In this document: positions 8,218-16,160 of the stretch, in pieces
How the letters are laid out: every line of letters begins with the position of its first letter
How positions within the stretch are numbered: the first letter of the stretch is position 1
Source: CAYQJV01 sp964417925
GTDB lineage: Bacteria; Hydrothermota; Tepidihabitantia; B3-TA06; CAYQJV01
Assembly (NCBI GenBank): GCA_964417925.1
Contig: CAYQJV010000024.1
Location: forward strand, 1-23,230
Direction of reading: 5' to 3'
Length of the DNA stretch: 23,230 bases
Translations under genes and position numbers: made by a program
Notes under the pieces: generated by a model
Seen by the model: only the letters and a program-made list of their open reading frames with translations
What the model was told of the DNA's origin: nothing
Database searches by the model: none

Positions 8218-8568
8218 TCATTTTTTTTCTTTAAGGAGTTCTTCTATTTTTTTCTCAGTTGGTTTTGTCTCAATTAATTTTTTAGTTTCTTTGAATTCCT
8301 TTTCTACCTCACTGGAAAATGCTTCAAGTTCTTTTATCATTTCTCTTGAATCAGGGCAAGAAGGAGATATTCTTAAGATCTTTAAAAGAGAGGCATAGGG
8401 TTTATCAGATGTATATCTTGAGACTTTGTATCTTGCAACAAATGCTCCACACTTAGCACATACTACATACACCTTCATAGGTTCTCCCTCTTCTATTCTT
8501 ACAAGATTTTCCATCAAAGTGCTTTTGCATTTTGCACAAGCTTCCTTTTTGGCTTTTATGTTTTTCAT
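8218..8568 (-). CDS. Small zinc-ribbon protein with helical tail, unknown function
   Basis: 116 residues. Two CxxC pairs (11/14 and 37/40) make a probable zinc ribbon. It is followed by a Lys/Glu-rich tail from about residue 75, predicted helical or coiled coil, ending in LLKEKK. The start has a strong AGGAGG seven bases upstream and lies 15 bases after the transporter stop, so it is the second gene of that unit. I do not recognise the family; a nucleic-acid or protein adaptor role would be a guess. Confidence 0.7.
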   Translation of the reverse strand: MKNIKAKKEACAKCKSTLMENLVRIEEGEPMKVYVVCAKCGAFVARYKVSRYTSDKPYASLLKILRISPSCPDSREMIKELEAFSSEVEKEFKETKKLIETKPTEKKIEELLKEKK

Positions 8569-8583
8569 AAGTTACCTCCTTGT

Positions 8584-9894
8584 TTAAAACAGTCTCCACC
8601 AGGTTAATGCACTAAAATATATTAAAATTACTGCTATAGTATTTACTATGCTTCCTGTTATTGTCATATCTTTTATTTTCAAATATCCTGAACCATATGC
8701 TATGGCATTTGGAGGAGTACTTATAGGGAGCACAAGAGCAGAAGATGCAGAAAGAGCAATTGCTAAAGGCATAAAGTGTACATTTAATGCAGAAACTGCA
8801 AGTGGCATTACCAAAGCAGTGGTTGAAGTGTTTGACATGAAATTGGAGATAAGAGCGGTAATTATTATAAAAGCTCCCATGATTAAATACCCTGAGAGTT
8901 CAGAAATACCAGATGATTTAACCAACCATTCTCCCAGGCCTGTAGAGGATATAGCCTTTCCCAAAGCGAGTCCACCTCCCATCAACACAAGAATATCCCA
9001 TTCGAGATTTCTAAAGTCATCACGCCTTAGGAAACCTCCACCAAAAAGCAGTATAATAGGTATAAGAGCAATTACCGATGAGGAGATTTTATGGAGAGGA
9101 GAAAGTAGCCACAGGATAATTGTAATACTTACAATGCTCAACACAATGGTTCCTTTTCCTTTTAACTTTTGCTCATTTTTTAATTCAAGAGGAAGGGTTT
9201 TTACCCCAGGAGAAAAAATGAAGTAGAGTACTAAGGAGGAGATTACAAGTAATAATAAAGTAAAAGGTATCGTTCTAAGCATCCATTCTGCAAAGGTAAT
9301 ACCTTTTCCCGTTCTTTTTATAAAATCCATTGCAATGGCATTGGGTGGGGTGCCTATTGGAGTTGCCATTCCTCCTATGCTTGCAGCGAAAGGAATTCCA
9401 AGAATCAAGGCTTTCTTAAATCGCCCTATCTTTTGCATTAAAGGAAGGGCCACAGTAATCATTAAAGCAGTAGCTGCAGTATTGGACATCCACATAGAGA
9501 GGAATGCAGTTACCAACATGAATCCAAGCAACACCGAATAAGGTTTTTTCCCTATTTTTTTTAACATTTGCTGGGCTATTATTTCCTCTATACCGAATTT
9601 CTTCATTCCTGCAGCAATTGTAAATCCTCCTAAGAAAAGTAAAAGAATAGGGGAGAAGAATGCACTTATGAATTTTCTATAACCTATTCCAGAAACAGGA
9701 GTCAGTAACACGCATTCCAAAAAAAGAATGAGAATGGAGGTAAGATACAGAGGAATTACTTCGGATACCCAAAGGACAAGTGCTACCATGAATATCCCTA
9801 AGGCAGTCTTTTGAGCAGGAGAGATATCCGGGACCACAAAAGATGCTAAAAAAAGTACCACTGCTATACTAAAAATAAAAAGTTTTTTCATCAT
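8584..9894 (-). CDS. SLC13/DASS-family anion:sodium symporter
   Basis: Inner-membrane carrier of the divalent anion:Na+ symporter family (dicarboxylates, sulfate or similar). 436 residues, with about 11 hydrophobic segments. The two pseudo-symmetric halves each show the family's Ser-Asn-Thr and Pro-Pro-Asn signatures: SNT at 137-139 with GTPPNAIA at 181-188, and a second MSNTSTTALV plus STPPNAIAYGSG near the C-terminus, which build the sodium and substrate sites. Substrate cannot be told from this sequence. The first of two adjacent ATG codons is chosen because the predicted promoter is only 6 bases away. Co-transcribed with the zinc-ribbon gene. Confidence 0.9.
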   Translation of the reverse strand: MMKKLFIFSIAVVLFLASFVVPDISPAQKTALGIFMVALVLWVSEVIPLYLTSILILFLECVLLTPVSGIGYRKFISAFFSPILLLFLGGFTIAAGMKKFGIEEIIAQQMLKKIGKKPYSVLLGFMLVTAFLSMWMSNTAATALMITVALPLMQKIGRFKKALILGIPFAASIGGMATPIGTPPNAIAMDFIKRTGKGITFAEWMLRTIPFTLLLLVISSLVLYFIFSPGVKTLPLELKNEQKLKGKGTIVLSIVSITIILWLLSPLHKISSSVIALIPIILLFGGGFLRRDDFRNLEWDILVLMGGGLALGKAISSTGLGEWLVKSSGISELSGYLIMGAFIIITALISNFMSNTSTTALVMPLAVSALNVHFMPLAIALSASSALVLPISTPPNAIAYGSGYLKIKDMTITGSIVNTIAVILIYFSALTWWRLF

Positions 9895-9900
9895 AGTGTA

Positions 9901-9928
9901 ATTTTACACAAAAATTTTTATTTTTCCA
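9901..9928 (-). promoter_or_regulatory. Promoter of the DASS transporter (predicted leaderless)
   Basis: Minus strand: weak -35 TGGAAA (9923-9928), 16-base spacer, -10 TAAAAT (9901-9906), then 6 bases to the ATG at 9894. No Shine-Dalgarno. The -35 is poor, so this is less certain than the other sites. Confidence 0.4.
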
Positions 9929-9930
9929 CA

Positions 9931-10497
9931 TTAAAGATAATGTTCTAATGTGTTGAATATGTGCTTCATAATTTCTTTGGTTCTTTTCCTTCTAAGGATG
10001 TACCCATAAAAAATATTTTTTGAAATACTTATATGTTTTATTTCTTTGTACTTTACAAGCTCTTCTATTCTGTGTGTATAATCATTACCCAAAAATATAA
10101 ATCCATTAATTTTTTTAAATATTTTCCATTTCCTTCTCTTTATAGGTTCAGGGACTTTTTTATTCAACAAATGCCATTCTTTTTTAAAATGATTTATAGG
10201 TTCAATCACGATAAATATTCTATCGCCTTTAAAAAATAGATAAGAAAAGGGTAAAAATAAAAGGCTGTGCCTTGGTAGAAGAGTGAAAGTTATTTCAATT
10301 CTCTTGAATCCTCTTTTTTTAAATTTTGCTTTAAACCCAGCAATTCCTCCTATCCACTGGTATTCTTTATCCTCTGGTTTTACAAGTTCTTCCAGATGTT
10401 TGGCAAAGTTTAACATTATTGATATGTTTTTTTGCCTGCCAAAGTAAAACCCTATTATAAGAATAATAGATAGTATAATGAATATAAGAAAACTCAT
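9931..10497 (-). CDS. Membrane-anchored protein of unknown function, ArsA neighbour
   Basis: 188 residues. One N-terminal transmembrane helix (FLIFIILSIILIIGFYF, about 3-19), then a basic cytoplasmic domain with a core around residues 50-95 (GGIAGFKAKFKK, LLPRHSLLFLPFSYLF, GDRIFIVIE) that resembles a conserved family of unknown function I cannot name. The start overlaps the ATPase stop in an ATGA, with no Shine-Dalgarno, so it depends on translation of the ATPase gene. It may anchor or assist the ATPase at the membrane; this is inference from position. Confidence 0.65.
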   Translation of the reverse strand: MSFLIFIILSIILIIGFYFGRQKNISIMLNFAKHLEELVKPEDKEYQWIGGIAGFKAKFKKRGFKRIEITFTLLPRHSLLFLPFSYLFFKGDRIFIVIEPINHFKKEWHLLNKKVPEPIKRRKWKIFKKINGFIFLGNDYTHRIEELVKYKEIKHISISKNIFYGYILRRKRTKEIMKHIFNTLEHYL

Positions 10498-11288
10498 GTT
10501 TTTAAAAATCGTGCGTATTGCTTTAAGTTTTTAATTCCATAAGGCTCATCAAGTAGTGGAAGATTTTTGCCTTTATTTGAAAATGTTTTAACACTTTTAA
10601 GCCCTATTTTATTGAGAGCTTTTACTATTCTGTTTTTCTCTTTTTGAGCGGGAATTGTACCATCCTCTACCACGAAGAACACGGAATTTTTAATGAGATT
10701 TGTCAATTTTCTATATTTTTCGTACTTTTCTCTTAACCACAAGAGAATTGGATCCTCAATCTTCTTTTCATAGAGCACTTCTCTTGCGTGTACGATGTCT
10801 TTTCTTAAGGTTAAAAGTTTTTCAATCCATGAAACACTTGCAAATAGTGTATAAATAACCCTTAGAAACAATGCAGTGGGGGGTGAATCAAAGATAATAA
10901 ACGAGAAATCATTTTTTTGAATCTCTTCTTCTATTGCATCCAGTATTGCCTGTTCTTCAAATCCAGGGGAGTAGTCCAATATGTCTATTATTGTTTCAAG
11001 ATTTAAAGCAGTAAGGTAATTATAAATTTTTTTGAGTTTTTCTTTTATTTTCTTTTTTTCGATCCTTAACTTTTTATCTGTGGAGATTTCTTTCACATAA
11101 AAGTTAGTATCAATCTTTTTCTCTACGTCTTTTTTTAATTGGATATTAAGAATATCTGATAAATTATGAGCCGGGTCTATTGATACGAGTTTTGTTTTAC
11201 CTTTTTGACCCTTTTTAAATCCGAATATAATTGAAGCTGTGGTTTTACCTACACCACCTTTTCCTGCAAAAAAATATATATTACTCAA
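10494..11288 (-). CDS. ArsA/GET3-type P-loop ATPase
   Basis: Soluble ATPase of the deviant-Walker (SIMIBI) class, ArsA/GET3 branch. Starting from TTG 11288 it has 264 residues and opens with the P-loop strand IYFFAGKGGVGKTT; the A-loop switch is SIDPAHNLSD and the Walker B/switch II region is FDSPPTALFLR, all ArsA hallmarks. No Cys-rich metalloid site and no second ATPase half are seen, so arsenite pumping is unlikely; ArsA-like single-domain ATPases often handle membrane proteins or assist a transporter. The start is uncertain: the frame extends to a TTG at 11345, but that part overlaps the upstream gene by 65 bases and looks like its shadow; TTG 11294 is also possible. Third gene of the CstA operon. 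Confidence 0.85.
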   Translation of the reverse strand: MSNIYFFAGKGGVGKTTASIIFGFKKGQKGKTKLVSIDPAHNLSDILNIQLKKDVEKKIDTNFYVKEISTDKKLRIEKKKIKEKLKKIYNYLTALNLETIIDILDYSPGFEEQAILDAIEEEIQKNDFSFIIFDSPPTALFLRVIYTLFASVSWIEKLLTLRKDIVHAREVLYEKKIEDPILLWLREKYEKYRKLTNLIKNSVFFVVEDGTIPAQKEKNRIVKALNKIGLKSVKTFSNKGKNLPLLDEPYGIKNLKQYARFLKT

Positions 11289-11544
11289 TTCCAAACATTT
11301 TAAGTAATTCCCAAAGTGAAGATTCTTTCTTCTTTTCTTTTTCAATTTTATATTTCAATTCTTCAATTACCAGAGGAAGGATTTTAAAAAACAGCACCGA
11401 AGGTCCAAGGGGGATACCGTAAACAGGTGCAAATAGTAACAAATAAAAAAGATCTTCCTTTTCTTCTATCTCCCACTGTGTGTAGTCTGTTGCTCTTTGT
11501 TTGAAGAATTCACAAAGGTTTTTTAAAGGATTTGAAATACGCAT
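11281..11544 (-). CDS. Small protein resembling the 'cory-CC-star' family
   Basis: 87 residues. The pattern FF..R..DY followed by EEKEDLFYLLLF, YGIP..PS, ILPLVIEEL and a Lys/Glu-rich helix matches my recollection of the small 'cory-CC-star' family, which is encoded next to CstA transporters and ArsA-like ATPases in actinobacteria and others. The namesake C-terminal Cys-Cys is missing; this protein ends in MFGIE. The family match is from memory and unverified. It overlaps the end of the CstA gene by 35 bases and has no Shine-Dalgarno, so expression should be coupled. Function unknown; an adaptor between transporter and ATPase is a guess. Confidence 0.65.
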   Translation of the reverse strand: MRISNPLKNLCEFFKQRATDYTQWEIEEKEDLFYLLLFAPVYGIPLGPSVLFFKILPLVIEELKYKIEKEKKKESSLWELLKMFGIE

Positions 11545-13204
11545 ATAAAAGATAAAAATTGAGTAAAATCATCACTGCTACCATTGTTCCTATAGCAATT
11601 GCTTTAAAAAGAGCCTCTTTGGCATATGCTGGAGTAGGAATTACAAGAAACCATAAAAGAGCAACAGTTACAGTGAACCATAGAAACAAAGCAGGGATTA
11701 TTACAGCAATTTTAAATTTCCTCTCAGGAGCAAGAACCTTTACAACCCATACAGAGACGGTAAGAAGTGCAATGGATGCAAGCATTTGATTTGTACCTGC
11801 AAAGGCAGGCCATATGATGTTCCATGCACCTCCCCATGCAAGCCATAAGCCAAATACAGCAGGAATGATAGAAGCAATTACTCTATTTGATATCACTTTA
11901 TGCATAATGCTTAATTTCTCTTTTAATGGCTCTGCTATTTCTACAAGTAAAAATCTTGACAGTCTTACCGTTGTATCCAGAGTTGTAAGAATGAAGGCAG
12001 AAAGCCACAAAGAGGCAAAGACCTCCATAGTTCTCAAGGGCAGTTTAAGCCCATGGTGTACCGCCTTTGCAAAGCTTTTGGAAAATATTCCTCCTGGACC
12101 TCCGACTGTCTTTATAGTAGAAATGTAGTCCTTTCCCACATTAAATAAGTGTCCAAGGATTGAAAATCCAAACCCAGCTATTGAGGCAATAACAAGAGTA
12201 GCAAGGAATCCTTCTGAAAACATTGCACCATAACCAATGAAAAGTCCACTGGTTTCTTTATCAAGTTGTTTTGATGTAGTTCCTGAAGCCACTACCGAAT
12301 GAAATCCGGATAAAGCACCACAGGCAATTATCAGAGGTACTGTAGGCCAAAAAGGAGAGGGTTTACCCGCTATTACATTTGGAGAAAAGGTTGTAAATAT
12401 TGGAAAGTCAAGAATTTTAAAAGATAAGATAAGCCCTAATCCGCCTATTATCACTCCTGCAAATAGTATCCATGCATTAAGATAATCTCTGGGTTGTAAT
12501 AGAACCCACACAGGAAGTACAGATGCAATTACTGAATAACCAATTAGAGAAAAAAGCCATACTTTGGAAGAAAGATTAATTGTTAGATGAAGTGAAAATA
12601 TTATTGAAAGAACCAAAAACACTATACCTGTGATTGTGGAGATTAAAAATCCAAGTTTCAATCGGTAAAGCATAAATCCAACGATTAATGCATCTATTAT
12701 AAAAAATAAAGAAGCTACTGCAACATGGGGGTTTTTGGAAAATAAATCTGCAATTATTGAACCAAAAGCTGCTATCACAAGAAGTAAAGCAAGAAATACG
12801 AACCACGAGAAAACATAGCCTGTCTTTTCCCCCATTATTTTTCCTGATATCCACTGGATTGATTTCCCATCGTATCTTACCGATGCCATTAGTGAAAGAT
12901 AATCATGAACTGCTCCTATAAAAATATTTCCAAGCCATACCCATAGGATTCCTGGTAGCCATCCCCACACCATAGCAATTGCAGGACCAAGAATTGGACC
13001 AGCACCTGCTATTGATGCAAAATGATGACCAAAAAGCACCATTTTATTTGCAGGCATGTAGTCTACGTCGTCCCTTAGCCTATGAGCAGGGGTAGGCAGT
13101 TTATCATCTGCTTTAATTAGTTTTCTTTCAAGGGTTTTTCCATAGGTAAAGTAGAAAAATAAATAGATAAAAACTCCAAACAAAACAAGAACCGCAGTAT
13201 TCAT
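11510..13204 (-). CDS. cstA: CstA-family peptide/pyruvate transporter
   Basis: Multipass inner-membrane transporter of the carbon starvation protein A family (peptide or pyruvate uptake in characterised members). 564 residues with about 15 hydrophobic segments. Family signatures: PANKMVLFGHHFASIAGAGP at about 51-70, VWLGNIFIGAVHDY, GFHSVVASGTTSKQL, LTTLDTTVRLSRFLLVE and GTNQMLASIALL. E. coli CstA is longer (about 700); this is the short form common in other phyla. First gene of a four-gene operon with the small protein, ATPase and membrane-anchored unknown. Physiological substrate cannot be assigned. Confidence 0.92.
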   Translation of the reverse strand: MNTAVLVLFGVFIYLFFYFTYGKTLERKLIKADDKLPTPAHRLRDDVDYMPANKMVLFGHHFASIAGAGPILGPAIAMVWGWLPGILWVWLGNIFIGAVHDYLSLMASVRYDGKSIQWISGKIMGEKTGYVFSWFVFLALLLVIAAFGSIIADLFSKNPHVAVASLFFIIDALIVGFMLYRLKLGFLISTITGIVFLVLSIIFSLHLTINLSSKVWLFSLIGYSVIASVLPVWVLLQPRDYLNAWILFAGVIIGGLGLILSFKILDFPIFTTFSPNVIAGKPSPFWPTVPLIIACGALSGFHSVVASGTTSKQLDKETSGLFIGYGAMFSEGFLATLVIASIAGFGFSILGHLFNVGKDYISTIKTVGGPGGIFSKSFAKAVHHGLKLPLRTMEVFASLWLSAFILTTLDTTVRLSRFLLVEIAEPLKEKLSIMHKVISNRVIASIIPAVFGLWLAWGGAWNIIWPAFAGTNQMLASIALLTVSVWVVKVLAPERKFKIAVIIPALFLWFTVTVALLWFLVIPTPAYAKEALFKAIAIGTMVAVMILLNFYLLYAYFKSFKKPL

Positions 13205-13209
13205 AGAAA

Positions 13210-13238
13210 ATTATATTCAAAAATCTATAAAAGGTCAA
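13210..13238 (-). promoter_or_regulatory. Promoter of the cstA operon (predicted leaderless)
   Basis: Minus strand: -35 TTGACC (13233-13238), 17-base spacer, perfect -10 TATAAT (13210-13215), then 5 bases to the ATG at 13204. No Shine-Dalgarno. Confidence 0.65.
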
Positions 13239-13255
13239 TAAAGATTTAAAAATAT

Positions 13256-13283
13256 TTGACTTTTCCTTTTTTATGTTTAGTAT
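13256..13283 (+). promoter_or_regulatory. Candidate promoter of the permease pair
   Basis: -35 TTGACT (13256-13261), 16-base spacer, -10 TAGTAT (13278-13283), the same hexamers as the Roadblock promoter. It would give a leader of about 40 bases. It is back-to-back with the cstA promoter. Confidence 0.45.
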
Positions 13284-13331
13284 TACTTGTGATGTTAATT
13301 AAGCATAAAGTTAATAAAAAATGCTCATAAA

Positions 13332-13814
13332 ATGAGTGCAACCGCTGTTTTTATAAATATCTTTGCGATTGGTTGTTTGATTATTGCCCTAATTAAGGAT
13401 AAAGAAAAAGCCAAAAAATCGGTGATAATAGCGGTAAAATCTTTTCTGAGTATTTTTCCTATTGTTCTTATTATTATAATTTTCATAGGTTTACTTCAAG
13501 GATTTGTACCCCAAACTTATATTTCCAAAATTATAGGTAAACATGCAGGATTTAAAGGAGTAGTCCTCATATCATTATTAGGAGCAATCTTGCACATTCC
13601 TGCTTTGATTTCATTCCCTCTCGCAGCGTCGCTTCTTAAAAGTGGAGCCTCGGTTACTGCGGTTGTTGCCTTCATTACTACATTAACCATGATAGGTACA
13701 GTTACACTTCCATTGGAAATAAAAGAACTTGGGAAGAAAATGGCTTTACTGAGAAACGGAATAAGCTTTGTCATTGCCATCATTATTGCTTTTATTATGG
13801 GGGTAATTTTATGA
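13332..13814 (+). CDS. Half-size permease (predicted permease/ArsP-like), first half
   Basis: 160-residue membrane protein with about four hydrophobic blocks. The core GAILHIPALISFPLAASLLKSGAS resembles one repeat of the predicted permease family (PF03773, DUF318/ArsP_1), whose usual members are a single chain of about 300 or more residues with two such repeats. Here the second repeat is a separate gene that overlaps this one by ATGA. No good Shine-Dalgarno precedes the ATG; a four-codon reading frame (13321-13335) ends in ATGA overlapping this start. Substrate unknown; transport of metalloid or other ions in the family is not established for this type. Confidence 0.75.
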   Translation: MSATAVFINIFAIGCLIIALIKDKEKAKKSVIIAVKSFLSIFPIVLIIIIFIGLLQGFVPQTYISKIIGKHAGFKGVVLISLLGAILHIPALISFPLAASLLKSGASVTAVVAFITTLTMIGTVTLPLEIKELGKKMALLRNGISFVIAIIIAFIMGVIL

Positions 13815-14338
13815 GAAAGGGTATCCAAGTAAAGCAAAGAAAGGCGATGATACGAGATGTAATCTTTTTGGTAATTACTTTGATCGTTACCGTAATTCTT
13901 CTTTCTGTCTTTCCCCACAAACGTAAGAGAGCAATCGTAGCGTCATGGAAGTTTTTTGTTGAAATGATTTGGATACTTCCTGCTGTGATGGTATTGATGG
14001 GGCTTTTTGAAGTATGGGTCTCAAAAGAAATTGTCGTAAAATATTTGGGAAAGAGTTCAAGAATAAAAGGTGTTTTTCTCGCTATACTCTTTGGTGCACT
14101 GCCAACAGGTCCGCTTTATGCTGCTTTCCCCATGGCTGCAGCGTTAATTAAAAAAGGTGCTTCCATCTCCAATATCATTATTTTTCTTTCTGCATGGGCG
14201 TGTATAAAAATTCCTCAAGAAATGGTGGAACTCCAATTTCTTGGATTAAAATTTATGATGATACGATTGATTTTGACAATTATTTTTGTAATTATAATGG
14301 GAGTATCTATAGAAAGAGTAATTGAATGGACTGACTAA
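13811..14338 (+). CDS. Half-size permease (predicted permease/ArsP-like), second half
   Basis: 175-residue membrane protein, paralogous to the gene before it. The core GALPTGPLYAAFPMAAALIKKGAS lines up with the matching stretch of the first half, with Gly, Pro and the small-residue face conserved; hydrophobic segments lie at about 15-33, 43-66, 82-130 and 147-165. The start overlaps the stop of the first half (ATGA) and follows a G-rich TGGGGGT. The two products probably make a heterodimer equal to one full permease (inference). It converges on hutU with a 19-base gap and no obvious terminator. Confidence 0.75.
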   Translation: MRKGIQVKQRKAMIRDVIFLVITLIVTVILLSVFPHKRKRAIVASWKFFVEMIWILPAVMVLMGLFEVWVSKEIVVKYLGKSSRIKGVFLAILFGALPTGPLYAAFPMAAALIKKGASISNIIIFLSAWACIKIPQEMVELQFLGLKFMMIRLILTIIFVIIMGVSIERVIEWTD

Positions 14339-14357
14339 AATAAATATACCTAAATTC

Positions 14358-16052
14358 CTACACTTGAAGCATTGGTATCTTTATTCCATGTTTTTTTGCA
14401 AATTCTATTGCTTTTTCATATCCAGCATCAACATGTCTTGCTATTCCTATTCCAGGGTCATTTGTAAGAACCCTTTTTAATCTTAAATCCATCTCTTCGG
14501 TTCCATCAGCAACTATTACTTGTCCTGCGTGCAAGGAATAGCCTATCCCCACACCACCTCCGTGATGAAAACTTACCCATGAAGCGCCACTTACAGCATT
14601 TAAGGCAAAATTCAGTAAAGGCCAGTCTGCAATGGCATCTGAACCATCTTTCATACCTTCTGTTTCTCTGTTTGGAGATGCTACAGAACCTGCGTCAAGG
14701 TGGTCTCTTCCTATAACTATAGGAGCTTTTACTCTTCCTTCTCTAACAAGTTTGTTAAACAAAAGTCCTGCTTTCTCCCTTTCTCCATACCCAAGCCAGC
14801 ATATCCTAGCAGGAAGTCCTTGAAATGCCACTCTTTCTTTTGCAAGTTTCAACCATCTTATAAGATGGGCCTTTTCAGGAAAGAGTTTCATAAGTTCTTC
14901 ATCTATGAGATATATATCCTCTGGATCTCCGGAAAGTGCAACCCATCTGAAGGGCCCCTGTCCTTCACAGAATAGAGGTCTTATGTACGCTGGAACAAAA
15001 CCGGGATACTTCCACGAGCCGTCGGTATTTTTAATTTCTTCTTCTTTTATATATCCACCCGCAAGCGCATTCCCCCGTAGATTATTTCCGTAGTCAAAAG
15101 TTTCAGCACCCCTTTCTTGAAGTTTAATCATGAGTCTTACGTGTTCAGCCATTGTTTTATAGGAACGCCTCAAGTATTCATCGGGATTATTTTTTCTTAA
15201 CTCAAGGGCTTCCTCGTATGTTAATCCTTCGGGAATGTATCCATTCAAAGGGTCATGAGCAGATGTTTGATCCGTAAGAAGATCAGGAGTTATATTTCTT
15301 TCAACAAGTCTTCTGAGAAGTGTGACCACATTACCTATCCATACAATACTTTTTGCAATGCCTTTATTTTTATATTCAATGGCTCTATCAATAGCGTTAT
15401 CAAGGTTGTACTCTATTTCATCAAGGTACTTTGTATAAATTCGTTTTTTAGCTCTTTCTTCAACAACTTCTGCTGCAAGATATGTAGCATTATTCATGGT
15501 AGCAGCAAGAGGTTGGGCACCGCTCATACCACCACATCCACCAGATACTATAAGTTTCCCTTTTAAATCATCAATTCCAAATTTTTTCCTACCTGCTGCT
15601 GCAAATGTCTCGTATGTGCCTTGTAAAATTCCTTGGGTACCTATGTATATCCATGATCCTGCTGTCATCTGCCCATACATTATAAGTCCTAAATCTTCAA
15701 GTCTTCTGAAGTAATCCCAGTTAGCCCATTTTGGAACAAGATTTGAATTTGCTATAATTACTCGTGGAGCAAATGTATGGGTTTTAAAAACTCCCACTGG
15801 TTTACCAGATTGTACAAGCAGGGTTTCATCGTTTTCAAGTTTTTTTAAAGTTTCAATTATTGCATTAAAACTCTCCCAGTTTCTTGCAGCCTTTCCTGTG
15901 CCTCCATATACTATAAGTTCTTCAGGTTTTTCTGCAACTTCTGGATCAAGATTGTTCATGAGCATTCTCATTGCTGCTTCTTGATGCCATCCCTTGCAGG
16001 TTAAAGTCTTACCGCGTGGAGCTTTTACAGGTTTATAATCGTAATTTTTCAT
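14358..16052 (-). CDS. hutU: Urocanate hydratase
   Basis: Cytoplasmic enzyme of histidine breakdown, converting urocanate to imidazolonepropionate with a tightly bound NAD+. 564 residues, normal length (about 555). Family landmarks: IVYGGTGKAARNW near the N-terminus, MTAGSWIYIGTQGILQGTYE, the NAD-binding IVSGGCGGMSGAQP, FDYGNNLRG, LFCEGQGPFRWVALSGDP with the Cys position of the active-site loop, and the C-terminal RDHLDAGSVASPNRETEGM and FHHGGGVGIGYSLHAGQ. The ATG at 16052 is fixed by AAGGAGGTG eight bases upstream; the longer frame to 16136 runs through the promoter. No other hut gene is in the window, so histidase and imidazolonepropionase must be elsewhere. Confidence 0.96.
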   Translation of the reverse strand: MKNYDYKPVKAPRGKTLTCKGWHQEAAMRMLMNNLDPEVAEKPEELIVYGGTGKAARNWESFNAIIETLKKLENDETLLVQSGKPVGVFKTHTFAPRVIIANSNLVPKWANWDYFRRLEDLGLIMYGQMTAGSWIYIGTQGILQGTYETFAAAGRKKFGIDDLKGKLIVSGGCGGMSGAQPLAATMNNATYLAAEVVEERAKKRIYTKYLDEIEYNLDNAIDRAIEYKNKGIAKSIVWIGNVVTLLRRLVERNITPDLLTDQTSAHDPLNGYIPEGLTYEEALELRKNNPDEYLRRSYKTMAEHVRLMIKLQERGAETFDYGNNLRGNALAGGYIKEEEIKNTDGSWKYPGFVPAYIRPLFCEGQGPFRWVALSGDPEDIYLIDEELMKLFPEKAHLIRWLKLAKERVAFQGLPARICWLGYGEREKAGLLFNKLVREGRVKAPIVIGRDHLDAGSVASPNRETEGMKDGSDAIADWPLLNFALNAVSGASWVSFHHGGGVGIGYSLHAGQVIVADGTEEMDLRLKRVLTNDPGIGIARHVDAGYEKAIEFAKKHGIKIPMLQV

Positions 16053-16077
16053 AATTTTCACCTCCTTTTTCCTTAAA

Positions 16078-16105
16078 ATTGTATACTCTTTCTTATAAAT
16101 GTCAA
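16078..16105 (-). promoter_or_regulatory. Promoter of hutU
   Basis: Minus strand: -35 TTGACA (16100-16105), 16-base spacer, -10 TACAAT (16078-16083). Transcription should start near 16071, giving a short leader with the strong GGAGG at about 16061-16065. Back-to-back with the promoter at 16126. Confidence 0.6.
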
Positions 16106-16125
16106 ACTTATAAACAGATTTTTTC

Positions 16126-16153
16126 TTGACACACAAACAATAGAGGATATAAT
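16126..16153 (+). promoter_or_regulatory. Promoter of the methyltransferase-EndoQ operon (predicted leaderless)
   Basis: Consensus -35 TTGACA (16126-16131), 16-base spacer, consensus -10 TATAAT (16148-16153), then 7 bases to the ATG at 16161. No Shine-Dalgarno fits in this space. This is the strongest promoter match in the window. Confidence 0.7.
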
Positions 16154-16160
16154 CCTTAAA

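Noticed and set aside
8648..9226. 192-residue plus-strand open frame opposite the DASS transporter
   Set aside because: Antisense to a gene with clear family motifs; its long length follows from the codon bias of hydrophobic codons on the other strand.
14358..16136. Longer urocanase start at 16136
   Set aside because: The extra 28 residues are not family-like and cross the promoter; GGAGG at 16061-16065 marks the ATG at 16052.
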